Positions 23,153 through 35,558 of a stretch of DNA of 64,000 nt are shown one piece after another. A program made the position numbers and the translations under genes. The notes under the pieces were generated by a model, which made no database searches, was not told the origin of the DNA, and saw only the letters and a list, made by a program, of their open reading frames with translations. Positions within the stretch are counted from its first letter, which is position 1. Every line of letters starts with the position of its first letter. The stretch lies in contig OY776130.1 in assembly GCA_963675135.1 (NCBI GenBank), positions 19,708,001-19,772,000 of the forward strand. The letters run 5' to 3'. The DNA is from Galeopsis tetrahit (taxonomy: Eukaryota > Streptophyta > Magnoliopsida > Lamiales > Lamiaceae).

Positions 23153-24986
23153 ATGACTTCCAACCAAACCACCGGAAATTCTGCTTCGATCACTACATCA
23201 ACCACAACCGCACCACCACCACCACTAGCTGCTCCATCCACCGTCGTCATTCCACAAAACGCCACCATAGAGGAATTCACACGGGTAATTCAAAACATTT
23301 CTTCCAATCTTTTAAATTCGATGCCTATGCCTTAAATTTTTATTGGAGACGTTCCCCTGAATTTTCCCACTCAAATTCTTACTTCAATTCGAACTACTGC
23401 CTCTACACCCCAAAATCCCCAAATTGCAAACCCTACTGAGCCCAAAATTTCACCTGAAATCATTCCTGAAACCACCATTACTACTAAAACCGCTCCAATT
23501 GTTGCTCCTGTTGCTGAAACAACTGAAGCAACTAAAGAAGATGATACTTCCATGGTCGATGTCGCGCTTGAAAAAGCAGAGGATTCTGCTCACACTGGTT
23601 CATCTATCTCAGAATCAAGTAAGTCAGACTCCATGCCTCTGAAAACTTCCTTGGCTAAGGGAAAATAAAAGCGGAGCCCGAAGCAACCGAAGAGGAGGTC
23701 CGGCCGAGTGTTTCCAAGAGTGAACTATGCTAAAACTTCAAGGAAAAAAAATCTCGTAGATGGTGATGCAGCTGACACTCCTATTCAAGTCTTCACAAAC
23801 TCTGAAAAGGATAGTTCTGATGGTGAAGTTGCTGAGAAAGTGAGCTCTAAAGAGGAAGACGTCACTCTAATGGAGCTGTGCAAAATGAAAGGTAAGAAAC
23901 CAAAGTAAAAGATTGCTACAAAAGTTGCTCCAGCACCTGTTGCAACCTCTATTCCTGCTGGCAATGATGAAATCCCTGATAAAAACCATTTTGATGAGTC
24001 TGATCAACCCATTTCCGAGTCTGAGAACACCTCTAATGGTGATGAAGGTACACCTACTTCTGAAACCGAAGTAGAAATGGAGACCTCTGAGGATAGGTTA
24101 GATAATCTGTCAAGGAGAAAGTTATTAATTGAACGTAGGATATCTGTGCCTGATTTTGATTCTAAGGGATTGATTAGATTTCTTGAGGATAGAAACTTAA
24201 TGCATGTTGTTACTTTTAGTGAATCATTTGTTGCAACATGGGTATATGAGTTTTATTCTTGTTTACAAAAGAGCAATGGTAGAAGGACATCACAATGGTA
24301 TGAAATTGTAAGGTTTAGAGAAAGAGATCTTCATTTTACACCCGAACTGATTAATGAATTTTTACACCTTGAAACTGTTGAGGGGGTTGAGGAACAGTTT
24401 CTGCTGGCTCTGATCATATGATGAAGTTTTCTAGGACAATTTCTAACAAAGGCAGCCTGCCTTACCTGACTCTTATCTATGGGTATTTAAGACACAACAA
24501 CTACCAAAGAGACAGACATGAAATGTTGAGGGGGAGAGTGCCTCAAATTACAGTGTCACATAAGCTGATGAGTGGAGATAGAGTTGTTGATATCCCTATA
24601 CTTGGTCCTGAAAGAGCTCAACAAGAAGTCCCTTATGTTGTTCCTTTGAATGTCCCAAACACTGCTAGCCTCATTTCTATCTCTAGAGACTTTATACTTG
24701 CCCAATTAACTCATTTGTAGGATTCCATTAATGAATTGCAGTACATGAAAACTATTGGATGAAGAAGCTTTCTGCTACACAAGAGGGAGTACCTACTGCT
24801 GCTGCACCAGTCCCTGATGTTGGAGTGAATGAACCAGGGGGAGTCACTGCGACTGGGAGAATTAGAATTGAAGAAGTTGTTGTTGATGTTGATACTAATG
24901 TTGTTGCAAACTTTGCAACACTGGTTATTGAACTTGATGAAGAACAGGTTTTTAGAGATCTTCCAGACCTTGCTGGAAATGCTTGA
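23153..24986 (+). pseudogene. Element D 3' ORF (env-like position)
   Basis: One frame runs 23153-24421 with TAA stops at 23333, 23666 and 23906, then shifts near 24415 and again near 24735. The N-terminal part is low-complexity and rich in T, P, S and E. The C-terminal part (RRKLLIERRISVPDF, LIRFLEDRNLMHVV, FVATWVYEFYSCL, FTPELINEFLHL, then GYLRHNN) resembles the plant 'putative transposon protein' domain found in extra ORFs of retroelements. Its function is not known. It occupies the place of the env-like ORF of Sireviruses, but I see no clear signal peptide or membrane segment. Confidence 0.6.
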
Positions 24987-25550
24987 AGACATGGGGAGGC
25001 TGAACATCAAAAGATGCAATGTGTTGAAGTCTGTTGCTGCAGTTGTTGTTACAACAAATGATGCATCTTGTTCAGTGAATGCCTTACTATTTTGATTATT
25101 TTTTGCTCTGTATAAAGTTTACTTTGTTAAGTTTTACAAACTCATTACTTTATTTCCTTTGGTTGTTTAGGATATTATATTAGTTGATAGGAGTTCTATT
25201 TACTTTGAACTTAGCTCATTTCATATTGCTTTGATTATAACTTGTTTCATTATTCCACTTTAGCTCTGATTATTTTACTTTGAAACAGGTTGTGTTAAAT
25301 GAGTATATTACTTACTTACTTTATTTTTGGAAGATATCACAAAGACAAAGGTTCTATTTAGTATTCAGAGTACTAATGTCACTTAGTCTTGGATATTTTC
25401 ATGTTTCTGTCTCTATTTGATCATATGCTACAACAGGTGTTGACTTGATTAGTACATGGATATGATGGTAATGCTCTAGCATGTACATAAAACTGGTTTA
25501 CATATGTACATCAGGTGTGCTGTAGCAGAAAGGTGAAATTGGGGAAGATT
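24987..25550 (+). other. Non-coding stretch before the element D LTR-like region
   Basis: AT-rich, with no ORF I can support. It ends in a purine-rich tract (AAAGGTGAAATTGGGGAAGA, near 25531-25550) that could be a polypurine tract. Confidence 0.4.
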
Positions 25551-26370
25551 GTTGATGTTGAAGACTTGGTGATGTTATCGAAGATGTTATCATTCAAGGC
25601 TGCAACATCTTAATTCTACCTTTCTTATTTTTCCTAAGTCTAAAATTCTATGTTCTAGCTAATGCTGCTTTGGATGTTGTAACATCGCAGGTTGAAGATC
25701 TAGAATATTCTACACGGTTCCAGGCTGGAAGGTTGTGGAAGGTTGCAGAATGATGTAGATCATGCGACTGCTTGGAAAAACGTCCAAAATTGGCTGAAAG
25801 AACCTAAAAGGTGGTTGGGAGAAAAAGAAGGAATGAGATCCTACTTTTTAGGAGATCATGGATGAAGGTTCTAGGCTCCATTTCCACGCCTATAAATAGG
25901 CCAGAACCGTGCTCATCAAATCATCCAACGAAGTATCATTCTTTAATTACTAAACTAGTGTTAATCCTTTTAGGAATTAATTTCCATTGGCATGTTCATG
26001 TCGTTGTGCCGAAGTGTTCCAACTTCCTGTACAACATAGACTTTTCTATACTTCTTTGATAGAGAGATCATAGAGTTAGATTAGTTTTTGGTAGTGTTTT
26101 ACACTTTGCCATCTTTAGACTAGATAGATTATCGAGTCTTATTTTTGTTGTGAATATTTGTTCACACACCATTTGTATTCACTCTTTGATTAGTGAAAGT
26201 TTAACCATGAGGCTCACACATAGATTTTAAATTAAAATCTATGTAAAAGTTATTTATGTGTCTTCGTGTTTTCATTCTTTTAAGTCTTCTGCATTTCGTA
26301 TTCTGATATTCTGTAATCGAGTCAGTGTTGCATTGAGTGTAACATCGATCTTATTTTACTTAACACACAC
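25551..26370 (+). repeat. LTR-like region at the end of element D
   Basis: Starts TGTTGATGTTGAAG directly after a purine-rich tract and contains a TATA box in CCTATAAATAGG (25887-25898). It is followed by T-rich sequence like copia R/U5 regions. No second copy is seen in the window, so the LTR identity and its exact end are inferred. Confidence 0.4.
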
Positions 26371-26631
26371 TTTCAAATACTAAATAAATGTGTACAATGA
26401 GTATTATATACAATTGAGTAGGCACGTTGCCTTGCATCTAAAAGTAATATACAATCCCTAAATTATAGGAATATATTAAAGACCAGATATTGCAATTCCT
26501 AATTTAGAGGATTTAAATCAAAGATATATACTAAGTAAATATGAAATATATTTTTTAGTTTTTGTGAATCCTATTTACATTTGAGTAAGATAAAATTTTT
26601 TTATATAAAATACGGAGTAGAGATTACCTAA

Positions 26632-26663
<32 letters not shown>

Positions 26664-26921
26664 TAAAAAAATTGGGTACCCCATCCCTCAAATTAAAATA
26701 ATAATTAGAATAAGTGGGGTGTGTTGGTTGTGGAGTCTGTGAGATTTTTTAAAACTTTTAAAGTTTGGGGGTATTCAATCTAAATTTTCAAAAGTCTTTA
26801 AAAATTCGGAGGTATTCAATACGGATTTTAAAAAGTTTTAAAAAATCTTTAGGTATTTAACCGTCTATGTATTTTAATACTCAATGGTTTTTCTTTGATT
26901 CTCTTCCAAAAACATAAATAG
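26371..26921. other. AT-rich intergenic sequence with subterminal-like repeats
   Basis: No gene seen. The motif GGAGGTATTCAATACGG and its variant GGGGGTATTCAATC (about 26767-26826) recur. They look like terminal or subterminal repeats of a PIF/Harbinger-type element. An (AT)n run lies near 26641-26660. Confidence 0.4.
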
Positions 26922-27361
26922 ATGGGGTTTTCACTCTCCAAAATCTCTTCTAACAACCAAAGATTTCAATGTATTCTCTCTGAGAACTCTGAAGACGAAA
27001 GGTCAGAAGAAAAAAACCTTTGTTGTTCTTCTAACAAAGGTACTACACAAATCTTTTGCTGCTCTTTGTTTTTCTTACAAGGAAATATCAACTTACGACT
27101 TGATAGATTTTTGTTTATTTTGTGATAGAGACTCGACTGCTAACCTACTGCATTTTTTGTCGTCATCAATTTTAATTTACTTTGCTTCTTGTACAAATAT
27201 TTTATCATTTTTAATATGGTCAAGTAAAACAGATTATTTGATATAAAATAGATATAATTTTATCAATTTTCAGTTTGTTCATTTCGTGGTGTGAGATATG
27301 CATAAACTATTAATGTATTAAGCAACCATTTGGTTCCACAACACCTTCAGGGTTCCTTGAA

Positions 27362-27643
27362 GTGTCCGAGGTCTCCACTCAAAGAAAAAGTCAACACAAA
27401 AGAAGTAGAGTTCAGTATGAAGTAAATTCTAGCTCTATTGAATATATCCCTCAGAATGGTCTCATGAAAGAGATTAAAAAACTAACAAACACTTTTGAAG
27501 GAGTTCATAGTCTCTTAGAGAAAATAGATATCGTACTAGAGAAAAGAGAAAGAGCTTATGTTACTTGGAATGCAATCAAAGAGATCCCAAATTTGGATGA
27601 AGACATTTGCCTCAAGGCATTTGACTTGCTTGACACCAAGTAA
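27362..27643 (+). pseudogene. PIF/Harbinger ORF1 C-terminal part (Myb/SANT-like)
   Basis: The visible protein ends TWNAIKEIPNLDEDICLKAF and DLLDTK, the typical C-terminus of plant Myb/SANT-like PIF ORF1 proteins, after a helical stretch (LMKEIKKLTNTFEGVHSLL). ORF1 binds the transposon ends and helps transposase. The N-terminal Myb helices are not in this frame. An upstream ORF of 67 codons at 26922-27125 (MGFSLSKISSNNQRF) may be a 5' exon or unrelated. Confidence 0.6.
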
Positions 27644-28008
27644 ATAAGAAGATGATTTTTTGAAGATGACTATTAAGAAAATAGCTAATTTGATAACTTA
27701 CAAGATTAGAGGATATTGATTATTTGAGTCATGTTTTAGATATTATATATTTTGTTGGGGGTCTTTTTAAAACCTTTTTTTTATCACTATTTTGTTGGAG
27801 ATTTTTTAGACTTTTTTTTTATCACATATTTGAAATTAATGAATTCTGTATTTTTATTATTATTTGAGTCGTATGTTGCTTTAAGTTAATTGTATGCATT
27901 TGAATATATGAACCCTTGAAATTGTGCTTGAATCGATATGTTTGTTTAATTCATAGTGCGTAGTTTAATTAATCTTATTTACCATGTTCCCATTTTTTTA
28001 TATGCAGC

Positions 28009-29478
28009 ATGGAAAATCGTGAAATATTGGAAGACGAAATAGATGAAGATTTGAAGATGGAACTTTACGAAAATGTTGGGCTCTTGATGTTGGCAATTAA
28101 GGTAATGATAGTTTTATTAGGAAATATTACTATGATGCCTCGTCGTATTGAACCTTCTTTGAAGCGACGACCAATGACTAGAATTGGAACCAATTTTCTA
28201 CGTAATATGATCGAAGGAGATCCACAAAGTTTTTGACATTTGTATAGGATGTATCCGAATGTGTTTCTAAAGTTATGCACTATCATTAGAGAGAAAACTC
28301 ATCTAGAAGATACAAGATGCATATGTGTTGAAGAAATGGTGGCAACATTCTTGATTATTGTAGGACACAACGATTGATATGGTAATGTTCACCAAAGGTT
28401 CGGTCGATTGCATTTTGCTACTAGTCAAAACTTCAATAAAACCTTAAAGGCATTGAACATTATAGCACTAAAAATTATGGTTAAGTCGTCTACACGGATG
28501 CCCGCTAGAATTTAGGAAGTACAAGGTTTAACCATTTCTTTAAGGTATGAATCATCTTGGTAATATTACACACACACACACATACACACATATATATATA
28601 TATAACCTATATCAAATGTTGTAGTTTTCTTTTATCAAATGTTCACTTTATTTTAGGATTGCATCAGAGCTATAAATGGAACTCATATCCCGGCAATAGT
28701 AACAAGCCGAGAAGTAAGCAGTTATCGTAACCGTCATGATATTCGATCGCAAAATGTTTTGGCAGCTTGCAACTTTGTTTTACAGTTCCTGTATGTGCTT
28801 ATTGGTGGGAAGGTTTGACACATGACTCAAAACTTTTAAATGATGCACTATCAAGAAGAAATGGGTTTCAAGTGCCTCAATGTACCATATTTTTTATTGT
28901 GTTTATATTTTTTAAATAGTGACAAGCTAACTAATTAAAGAAATTGTATTTTTAAGTAAATATTTTCTCGTGTATTGTGGATTTGCTAATCAACGTCAAT
29001 TTTTAGTTCCATTACGTGGTGTTCGATATCATCTAAAAGATTTTGGTGGTCAAGAGGTCGTCACCCAAAAAATGCAAGTGAGTTTTTCAATTTTCATCAT
29101 GCATCATTAAGAAATGTGATTGAGAGAATTTTTGGTATTTTCAAATCACGATTCACAATTTTCAAAACCACATCTCCGTTCCCATTTCAAACACAAACAG
29201 AGTTAGTATACGCTTGTGCTGGATTACACAACTTTCTTTGGAAAGAATGCCGCTTTGATGAATTTCCAGTCGAATATGAAGAAGATCAAGATTCACCATA
29301 TCTCGACATGGAAGAGGAAAAATTAGAATTATTTTCTCAAAGCCAACTACAACAAAGAACGGAAGCTAATGCATGGAGAACGAGTATTGCTAATGTTATG
29401 TGGGAAATGAGGCCGAGGTATAATGGTGATGAAAATGAAGATGATGAGAATGAAGATGAAAATAATAATGATGAATAA
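28009..29478 (+). pseudogene. PIF/Harbinger DDE transposase, catalytic residue lost
   Basis: Pieces in order: RRPMTRIGTNFLRNMIEGDP, MYPNVFLKLCTIIREKTHL (28200-28310), EEMVATFLIIVGHND, NFNKTLKALN; then DCIRAINGTHIPAI (28661), where the usual first catalytic Asp (GAIDGTH) reads Asn; WEGLTHDSKLLNDA (28804), with the second Asp kept; and VIERIFGIFKSRF (29118), with the Glu kept, ending in an acidic tail at TAA 29478. Several stops and frameshifts, and about 60 bp of (CA/TA)n near 28570-28605. It would cut and paste the element at TTA sites. This copy is dead, and the D-to-N change alone would abolish catalysis. Confidence 0.85.
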
Positions 29479-30226
29479 TAATGTATTTTTTCTGGAACTA
29501 ATGTATTTTTTCTAAACAATTTGAATAACTTTTTTTTATATACAAGTGTGTTTCATATACATTTGCATCAATAGTTTCAGCGCCGGAATCTATAGAAATT
29601 CATGTAAATTAATAAAAAAAGTTAATCAAACTCTGCATAGAGTTTATAAATTTTCTTAAATACACAGTCTTTTTAAAGTTAAAAAAAAAATCCAAAAGAG
29701 AAAAACATAACATATGCTTATGCTGCCAATTACACATTTTGAAGAGAGGGTGAACCATACATATCACATCCCCACCAACTCATTGCAGCCATCCAAATCA
29801 ATCACAACCTTGAGCTTCGCGTCTAAAGTAATTGAGCTACTTTGTTAGATGTGTGAACTAAGATCATATACAGCCACAAACTCTAAAATTAAAATCTTTA
29901 AACTCTAAAATACAGTTTTTTTACTCTATTAAAAAAAAAATCAACTATAAAACTCTATATGTTACTCTATTAATTATTTTATTCATTTTCAATATATTAC
30001 AATCATTAAATAATATATTTATTTTTACCTTAAAAAAAATTATCTTTATATTTAAATTAATTTATACAATTAAATATTCAATTAGTAAATTAAATATTAC
30101 CTACTATTGATTTTATTAAAATTATAAAATATAAATAAACTTCTAATTTTCAAATACACTTTTATTTAAATATAAAATTATGAACACATAATGACGTAAA
30201 ACGATACATGTGAGTATAATCTAATA
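29479..30226. other. AT-rich intergenic stretch
   Basis: No gene or recognisable element seen. Many A/T runs and repeated AAACTCTA motifs. Confidence 0.5.
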
Positions 30227-30461
30227 CTCGCTCTATCCAGTAAAATTTTGCTCACTTCTTTTTATACATGTTTTTATAAAAATCACATTTTAATTATAAA
30301 AAATATATGTGGAATAACGAGTAAACAATATTGTTGGTACATACTCAATCTTGTTAATAAAGTAGAAAAAAATATTCAAAAGTTAACTATTTAAATATAA
30401 TAAACATATACTTTGTGGATCCAAAAATCTGTCTGAGCAAAATTTTACAAGACGGAGGGAG
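30227..30461. mobile_element. Stowaway MITE (235 bp)
   Basis: Left end CTCGCTCTATCCAGTAAAAT and right end ATTTTACAAGACGGAGGGAG are inverted repeats ending in the Stowaway consensus CTCCGTCC-type motif. TA flanks both sides (30225-30226 and 30462-30463). AT-rich, non-coding; mobilised in trans by Tc1/mariner transposases. The same family recurs at 43898-46235, in inverted orientation and interrupted. Confidence 0.88.
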
Positions 30462-31149
30462 TACAACACAATTACAGTCATTACATTTAAAATAAATTAA
30501 ATAACACTAACAATCTTGTGAATTAGAGTACTCCTCCCACAAATGATCAATATGAACATCACGAATTTGACCCGTTTTTTAATGAAACTTCTCCACCTGG
30601 ATCCAACATTCCGTCGTACTAGTGTATCGTTTTTTTTATTATTTATACTTGTATTTCTTTTCAGTTTGTGTTCACTTATTTTAATATGTCGGTGTTATAT
30701 GTAGCTAGATAGTGCACGCATGTCCGTTTTAATATGTAATGTATTTCATATTTAATACATAATGTATGTTTTATTGTATTTTACATTATTTTTTTTTGTT
30801 GGTAATAATAATACAAAAAAATAAATTAATTACACAATTAAAATCATATTATTATAAATTAGTATAACAATAGAATTGTAATTATATTTAACAAAAGAAC
30901 TCTAATTATTAATATAGAATTGTAATACAGAATTGTAAATATTAATAAAATAATAGTATAAAATATAGAGTTTTAAATAGTGAAATTTATTATTTAAAAC
31001 TCTATGTCAAATTTTTAAAATAGAGTACAGTTGAAGGGAGACGAAACTCCATTTACCACTTCGATTAGAGTTTCTCTAAGAAGCCAAGTATCTACGGAGT
31101 TAAAATTAATTTAGAATAAATGATTGTTAGAGTAAATTGATAAATGAAT
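30462..31149. other. AT-rich intergenic stretch
   Basis: No gene seen. Contains several AACTCTA/TAGAGTT motifs in both orientations that suggest further MITE debris, but no terminal repeats I can pair. Confidence 0.4.
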
Positions 31150-31475
31150 AATTTTTCATTGCATTCTAAACATCCAAAATCTGAATGACAATTTTTACAA
31201 TTTCGGGACGAATACACATTTTTTTTAGAATACAACGATCAAGGAATAACAAGTGATAAAGAAAACTAGATCGAGCAACAAAAATCCTTGACTCACCGAG
31301 GAATATCCTCTCCAACCCACTCGTGAGGCATTGAAGAGTCGAACACCATTTGTGCCAAATTATGTGCTATAATATTAGAATTTCTTGAGATGTGTTGACA
31401 ATACCCACACTAGGATATTTAATTTGCTCCAAGATACTTTCTCAGTCCACAAAAAGTTTGCGGAAAATTTTGGGC
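31150..31475 (-). mobile_element. LINE 3' fragment (RNase H tail)
   Basis: The minus strand near 31400-31290 gives CQHISRNSNIIAHNLAQMVF followed by HEWVGEDIP and a stop. This is the RNase H C-terminus of a plant LINE (H-LA motif). The rest is non-coding. Likely a 5'-truncated copy; its ends are not defined. Confidence 0.5.
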
Positions 31476-31585
31476 ACATTGTTTAAAAAAAAATGTAAAG
31501 ATAAAAGTGTTGTGAGTTAATTTTGTAAACTTTTATATATAAAATAAAGAGATTATTCCCTAATAAGTCCACTATTAACACCCCT

Positions 31586-32854
31586 TGTTGGGATATGAAT
31601 CTTGAAACAAGTCCTAAATGATGATAAAAGATAAGATGAAGTTTTGATAAGCCAAAAGTAGTTTGAATATTTTCTAAGTGTTGACTGATCTAGTCTAGTT
31701 AAGAGGAGTCATCTTGTACAGACCAGTAGAGTTCACATAAGACAAGTATTGTTATATATACAAGACAAGTACTAATTATAAGTACTGTTTATATTAAATG
31801 TTTAGGATGTTATTGAGCTATATTAAACATTGTATAGAAGCTCATGTTTTTCATATGTAAATATTCATTGTATAGATTTATAAGTTGACTAAGCTGTGTT
31901 ATAAAGCTTAAAGTAATGTAATAGTCTTGTTAGGATTAGAATAGTCTACTACTGAAGGATTGCACGAAGACCAGAAGAAGAAGAGTGAAGTCTACTACTG
32001 AAGACAGGTGCGACCACAAGACTCAACAAGACAAGTCAACATAAAGAAGAAGTTAGTTATTCAAAGCGCGTATGAAGATAAAGATTAAAGAGTTAGTTAG
32101 AAATAACTAATTAACTACTTAAACGCGTGGAAGGATAAGTATGAAGAATAAAGTTAGTTTTCAAGAAAGGTTGGTTACAACTGACAAAGTTCTTGAAGTT
32201 GAAGTCTATAAATACCCCAAGGTGTTTATTGATTAAAGACTACTAATAAGCTACATACTGAAGAATTACTGAAGCATTCTAAGCAAGTTACTCACAGAGT
32301 TTGAAGTTCAGAAAACAAGTCCGCTAGTCAAGTGAAGATCGAAGAAGACTGCTACTGAATAAGTTTTAGTTTTTGTTTACTGTTTTCAAGTTGCTAGATA
32401 CTTGTAAATCTCTAGTAAGATCGAAGATATACTTGGTAGTATATTCGAGAAGATCTAAGTCTTGTTTCTTGGGACTTAAAATTACAAGAACACACACTGT
32501 ACTCGATTGGAAGAGTTAGTAGAAACATCACAACTGGGTTTGTGAGAGTGGACGTAGACAAGTTGTCGAACCACTATAAAATCGTTGTGTGTTGTTTACT
32601 TTACTGTTTTGTTTGTGTTTAATTGATTAACTGTTTAATTGTTTAAATACATATCTGAACAAGATTAGTTGAGTATACGTAGAACAGAGTTCTCGAATAA
32701 GAAGTTGAGTATAAACTACTTGGGCTCATTGATTAATTTCGTTATTCCGCATATTGTACTTTGATATATCGAAAGAATTTTGAAAAGTCTATTCACCCCC
32801 CTCTAGACATTTTCATTAGCTTACTCGATATTAACTCAACTTTGGGGACCTACA
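31586..32854 (+). repeat. Element E 5' LTR
   Basis: Begins TGTTGGGATATGAATCTTG and ends GGGGACCTACA. A TATA-like CTATAAATACC lies near 32207. Followed by the primer binding site. The same length as the 3' LTR. Confidence 0.96.
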
Positions 32855-32856
32855 AT

Positions 32857-32868
32857 TGGTATCAGAGC
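32857..32868 (+). promoter_or_regulatory. Element E primer binding site
   Basis: TGGTATCAGAGC, two bases after the 5' LTR; complementary to the 3' end of initiator tRNA-Met. Confidence 0.93.
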
Positions 32869-32996
32869 AGTAGTTTACGAACTGCTGTTTCTTGATAACC
32901 GACTTAAGACTTAGGGTGAAGTCTTGGTCCGTGATTGTATTTGCTTACGTGTTCTTGATCAACATTCTCATTCCCTGTTCTTGACTTATCTGCTTC

Positions 32997-35525
32997 TTGA
33001 TCATAAACTGTCTAGCACTGATCTACTTGCTAAACTATTGGAAGCTGCGAATGGAAGCGATTTTTAGCTCCACGCACGACCTAATGATCTCTGTTGTCAC
33101 CGAGGGTCCGATCGTGACAATGATCCCAAATACTGCTGCCCTCGACAAAGACAAATCAGTTGGTACTCTCGTCAAGAAACCCAGGTCAGATCTAACCTCA
33201 TAGGAAATGCGTCAAAATAATTTGGATAGCTTGGCAAAGAATTACATCTTACACACTCTTCCTAATGAGTATCTAGGAAAAGTGTTAAAATGTAAAACTG
33301 CCAAAGACATGTGGGACAGATTAGCTATCATTTGTGAAGGGACAACCCTAATCAAAGAGAGCAAATTATCCACTGCTGTCCAAAGATTTGAATCATTTCG
33401 AATGAAAGCTGGTGAAACTATCGACCAGCTGGATACTCGTTTTACTAAGATTATGAATGACTTGGAAGTCCTTGGTAAGTCTTATACTGCTCGTGAGATC
33501 AATCTTAGGATTCTTAAAATCCTTGATAGTCGATGGAAAATGGTAAAGATGCTTGTTAAGAATACCCAAAACATAGATGCATGGACTGCAGAGACCATGT
33601 TTCAAACTCTAATTGCTCATGAGTTTGATTTAGACGAAGATGAACCATTAGCCAGCAGTGATAGAGAACATGCTGTGTCTAAGAACGTTGCCTTTAAGTC
33701 TAGTTCGTCTAAGTCCTCTAAGGTAGACAGGTCGAAGTCTAAGACTAAGTCTGCTTCTGTGAAAGACGAGTTAGATACTGATCTTAGTCTGAAGGATCAG
33801 GTGAGTCTCATGGTTAGAAAGTTTGATAGGCTGAATAAACGTTTCGGAAGATATAAGAAGTTCTATAGGGATCACAGAGCGTCCACTTCTAAGAACTCGT
33901 CTTAGACCAGACGAGACTGAAACTCGTCCGAAAGGAGAGACGAAGTCTCGAAAGATAATAGGCGAGATAGAGAGTCTGATGATAGGAAGATTCAGCGTTC
34001 TGATAGACGTGATAAGCGTAGGGATAAATCTCCTATTAAAAAGGCTACTAATGATCTCTTGTGTTATAACTGTGAGAAACCAGGTCACTACATTTATGAA
34101 TGTCCAGACCTGAGCACCGACGATCGTGAAGAACGCAAAGCACGAAGGGAAAGAAGATACAATCGTGGCAAGAAGGTAATGATGGCCAATGATGACTCTG
34201 AGTCTGATTCAGACGAGTTGCCATCGTCCTCATCTAGCTACCCGTCTGATCACGATGAAGCTTTCATAGTAGATGATGGTCTGTGCTACATGGCTAAAAT
34301 CGACCAAGAGGTATCATCTGCTACTTCTTTTCAATCATGTGATGATTCAGATACTGATGAAAGTGATACTGTTAGTAGTGAAGTAGGGAGTAGTCTTCAT
34401 CACTCTAATAGTGTTGTTGAAGACGACCTCCTACTAGCTAATCAGGCATTCATTGAAGTCAGTGATGAGAACATAGCCTTAAAACAAGAAATCATTGATC
34501 TTAAGGAAGCTCAGTCCAAAGTAGATCCTAATGTAACAGTCCTAAATGAACGCCTGACTGAAGAGTTGAGACAACTCAAAGAAAAGTGTGCATTGACAGA
34601 CAGGTTATATCAAGACCTACTTAAGACACATGCAACTGAGAGAAATGAATTCAATGTTTTAAAGAGCAAGTGCAATAGACTTGAAGAACGTAATAAGTTC
34701 TTAGAGACCGAGGTTGTCACATTAGATCTCAAACTTACTAACCTGGTTAACTCTTCTAAGATTAACCTTGAATTGTCAGATAGGTATAGAGATCCAGCTG
34801 ACAAGACAGGTATAGGTGCTGAGTCATCTAGCTCGTCGACTCGAGTCATTAAGAACCCTACTACTAATAACTCAAGACTTTTGCCAAATGATAAAGGAAA
34901 AGGACCAATGATATACGATATTGGAACTCCGTCTAAAAGCACTGTACCTAAACAGACTCGAGTTAACATTCCGATTACCAAGGGAGGTAAAAAGAATGGT
35001 AACAACAAGCCTGTTCCGTTTAGAACTAGTCAACAAAGGACCACTAATCGTGGACGACCCAACCAGGTCAGATACGAGGATTGGTATCCTGAGGAGACAA
35101 GTACTAGACAGGTACAGACTAGACGACAAGAGCCTAGACCTCCTTTCATAAGGCAGTCTCAGCTCTACTCGTCTAGGCCTAGACATGATGCTCCAAAATA
35201 TCGTACACAAGCCGTCCTATATCCTCCACCTTTGTCATATGATATCATAAGTGAGGAAAGACCCAAACGAGTCTGTAAACCGTATGGACCTAATGCATAT
35301 AAGCCCTATTCTGACTATCATAGATCAGCGCCTGCTCAAGTAGAGATCAAGTTGAAAGGCTATCTCAAACGAGTAGACCCAAACTCGAATGATAGGCCAG
35401 ATAAGGACAACAAGGTCTTATTTTGTAACAAGTATGGCAGGAAGCTTAAGAGATCGAACTTGTTCAAGACTCCAATGTATATTTGGATTCCTTTGAACTC
35501 GACTAACCCACCAGGACCCCAATAA
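32997..35525 (+). pseudogene. Element E gag, single frame with in-frame stops
   Basis: One frame covers YWKLRMEAIFSSTHDLM, QNNLDSLAKNYILHTLP, CEGTTLIKESKLSTAVQRF, TRFTKIMNDLEVLGKSY (UBN2-type Gag), then the CCHC knuckle CYNCEKPGHYIYECPD (34062-34109), a long acidic and coiled-coil-like segment (34440-34790) and a basic tail ending YIWIPLNSTNPPGP. Stops: TAG 33201, TAG 33903, TGA 33918, TAA 35523, and TGA 35547 in the link to pol. The frame has no indels across 2.5 kb. Gag packages RNA. The long C-terminal extension with a coiled coil is typical of Sireviruses. The start is uncertain; the N-terminal region looks shortened. Confidence 0.88.
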
Positions 35526-35558
35526 ACTAGTGGGTACCTAAATTATTGAATATCTTCA

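Larger units (their letters stand above)
20265..26370 (+). mobile_element. Element D: Sirevirus-like copia deletion derivative
   Basis: It starts TGTTGGGATATGAA, the same LTR start as element E. Then come LTR-like sequence, a gag segment, only the last 50 or so codons of RNase H, a long spacer, a 3' ORF and an LTR-like region. Protease, integrase and RT are gone. The right boundary is uncertain: the LTR-like 25551-26370 does not match 20265-21190 by eye, so D may be a recombinant of two related elements. Confidence 0.6.
26922..29478 (+). mobile_element. Decayed PIF/Harbinger transposon
   Basis: It has two partner genes in the same orientation: a Myb/SANT-type ORF1 tail (27362-27643) and a DDE transposase (28009-29478). 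This two-gene layout is diagnostic of PIF/Harbinger. Clear terminal inverted repeats with TTA duplications were not found; the left side may start with the repeats near 26767. Coordinates cover the coding remains. Confidence 0.7.
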
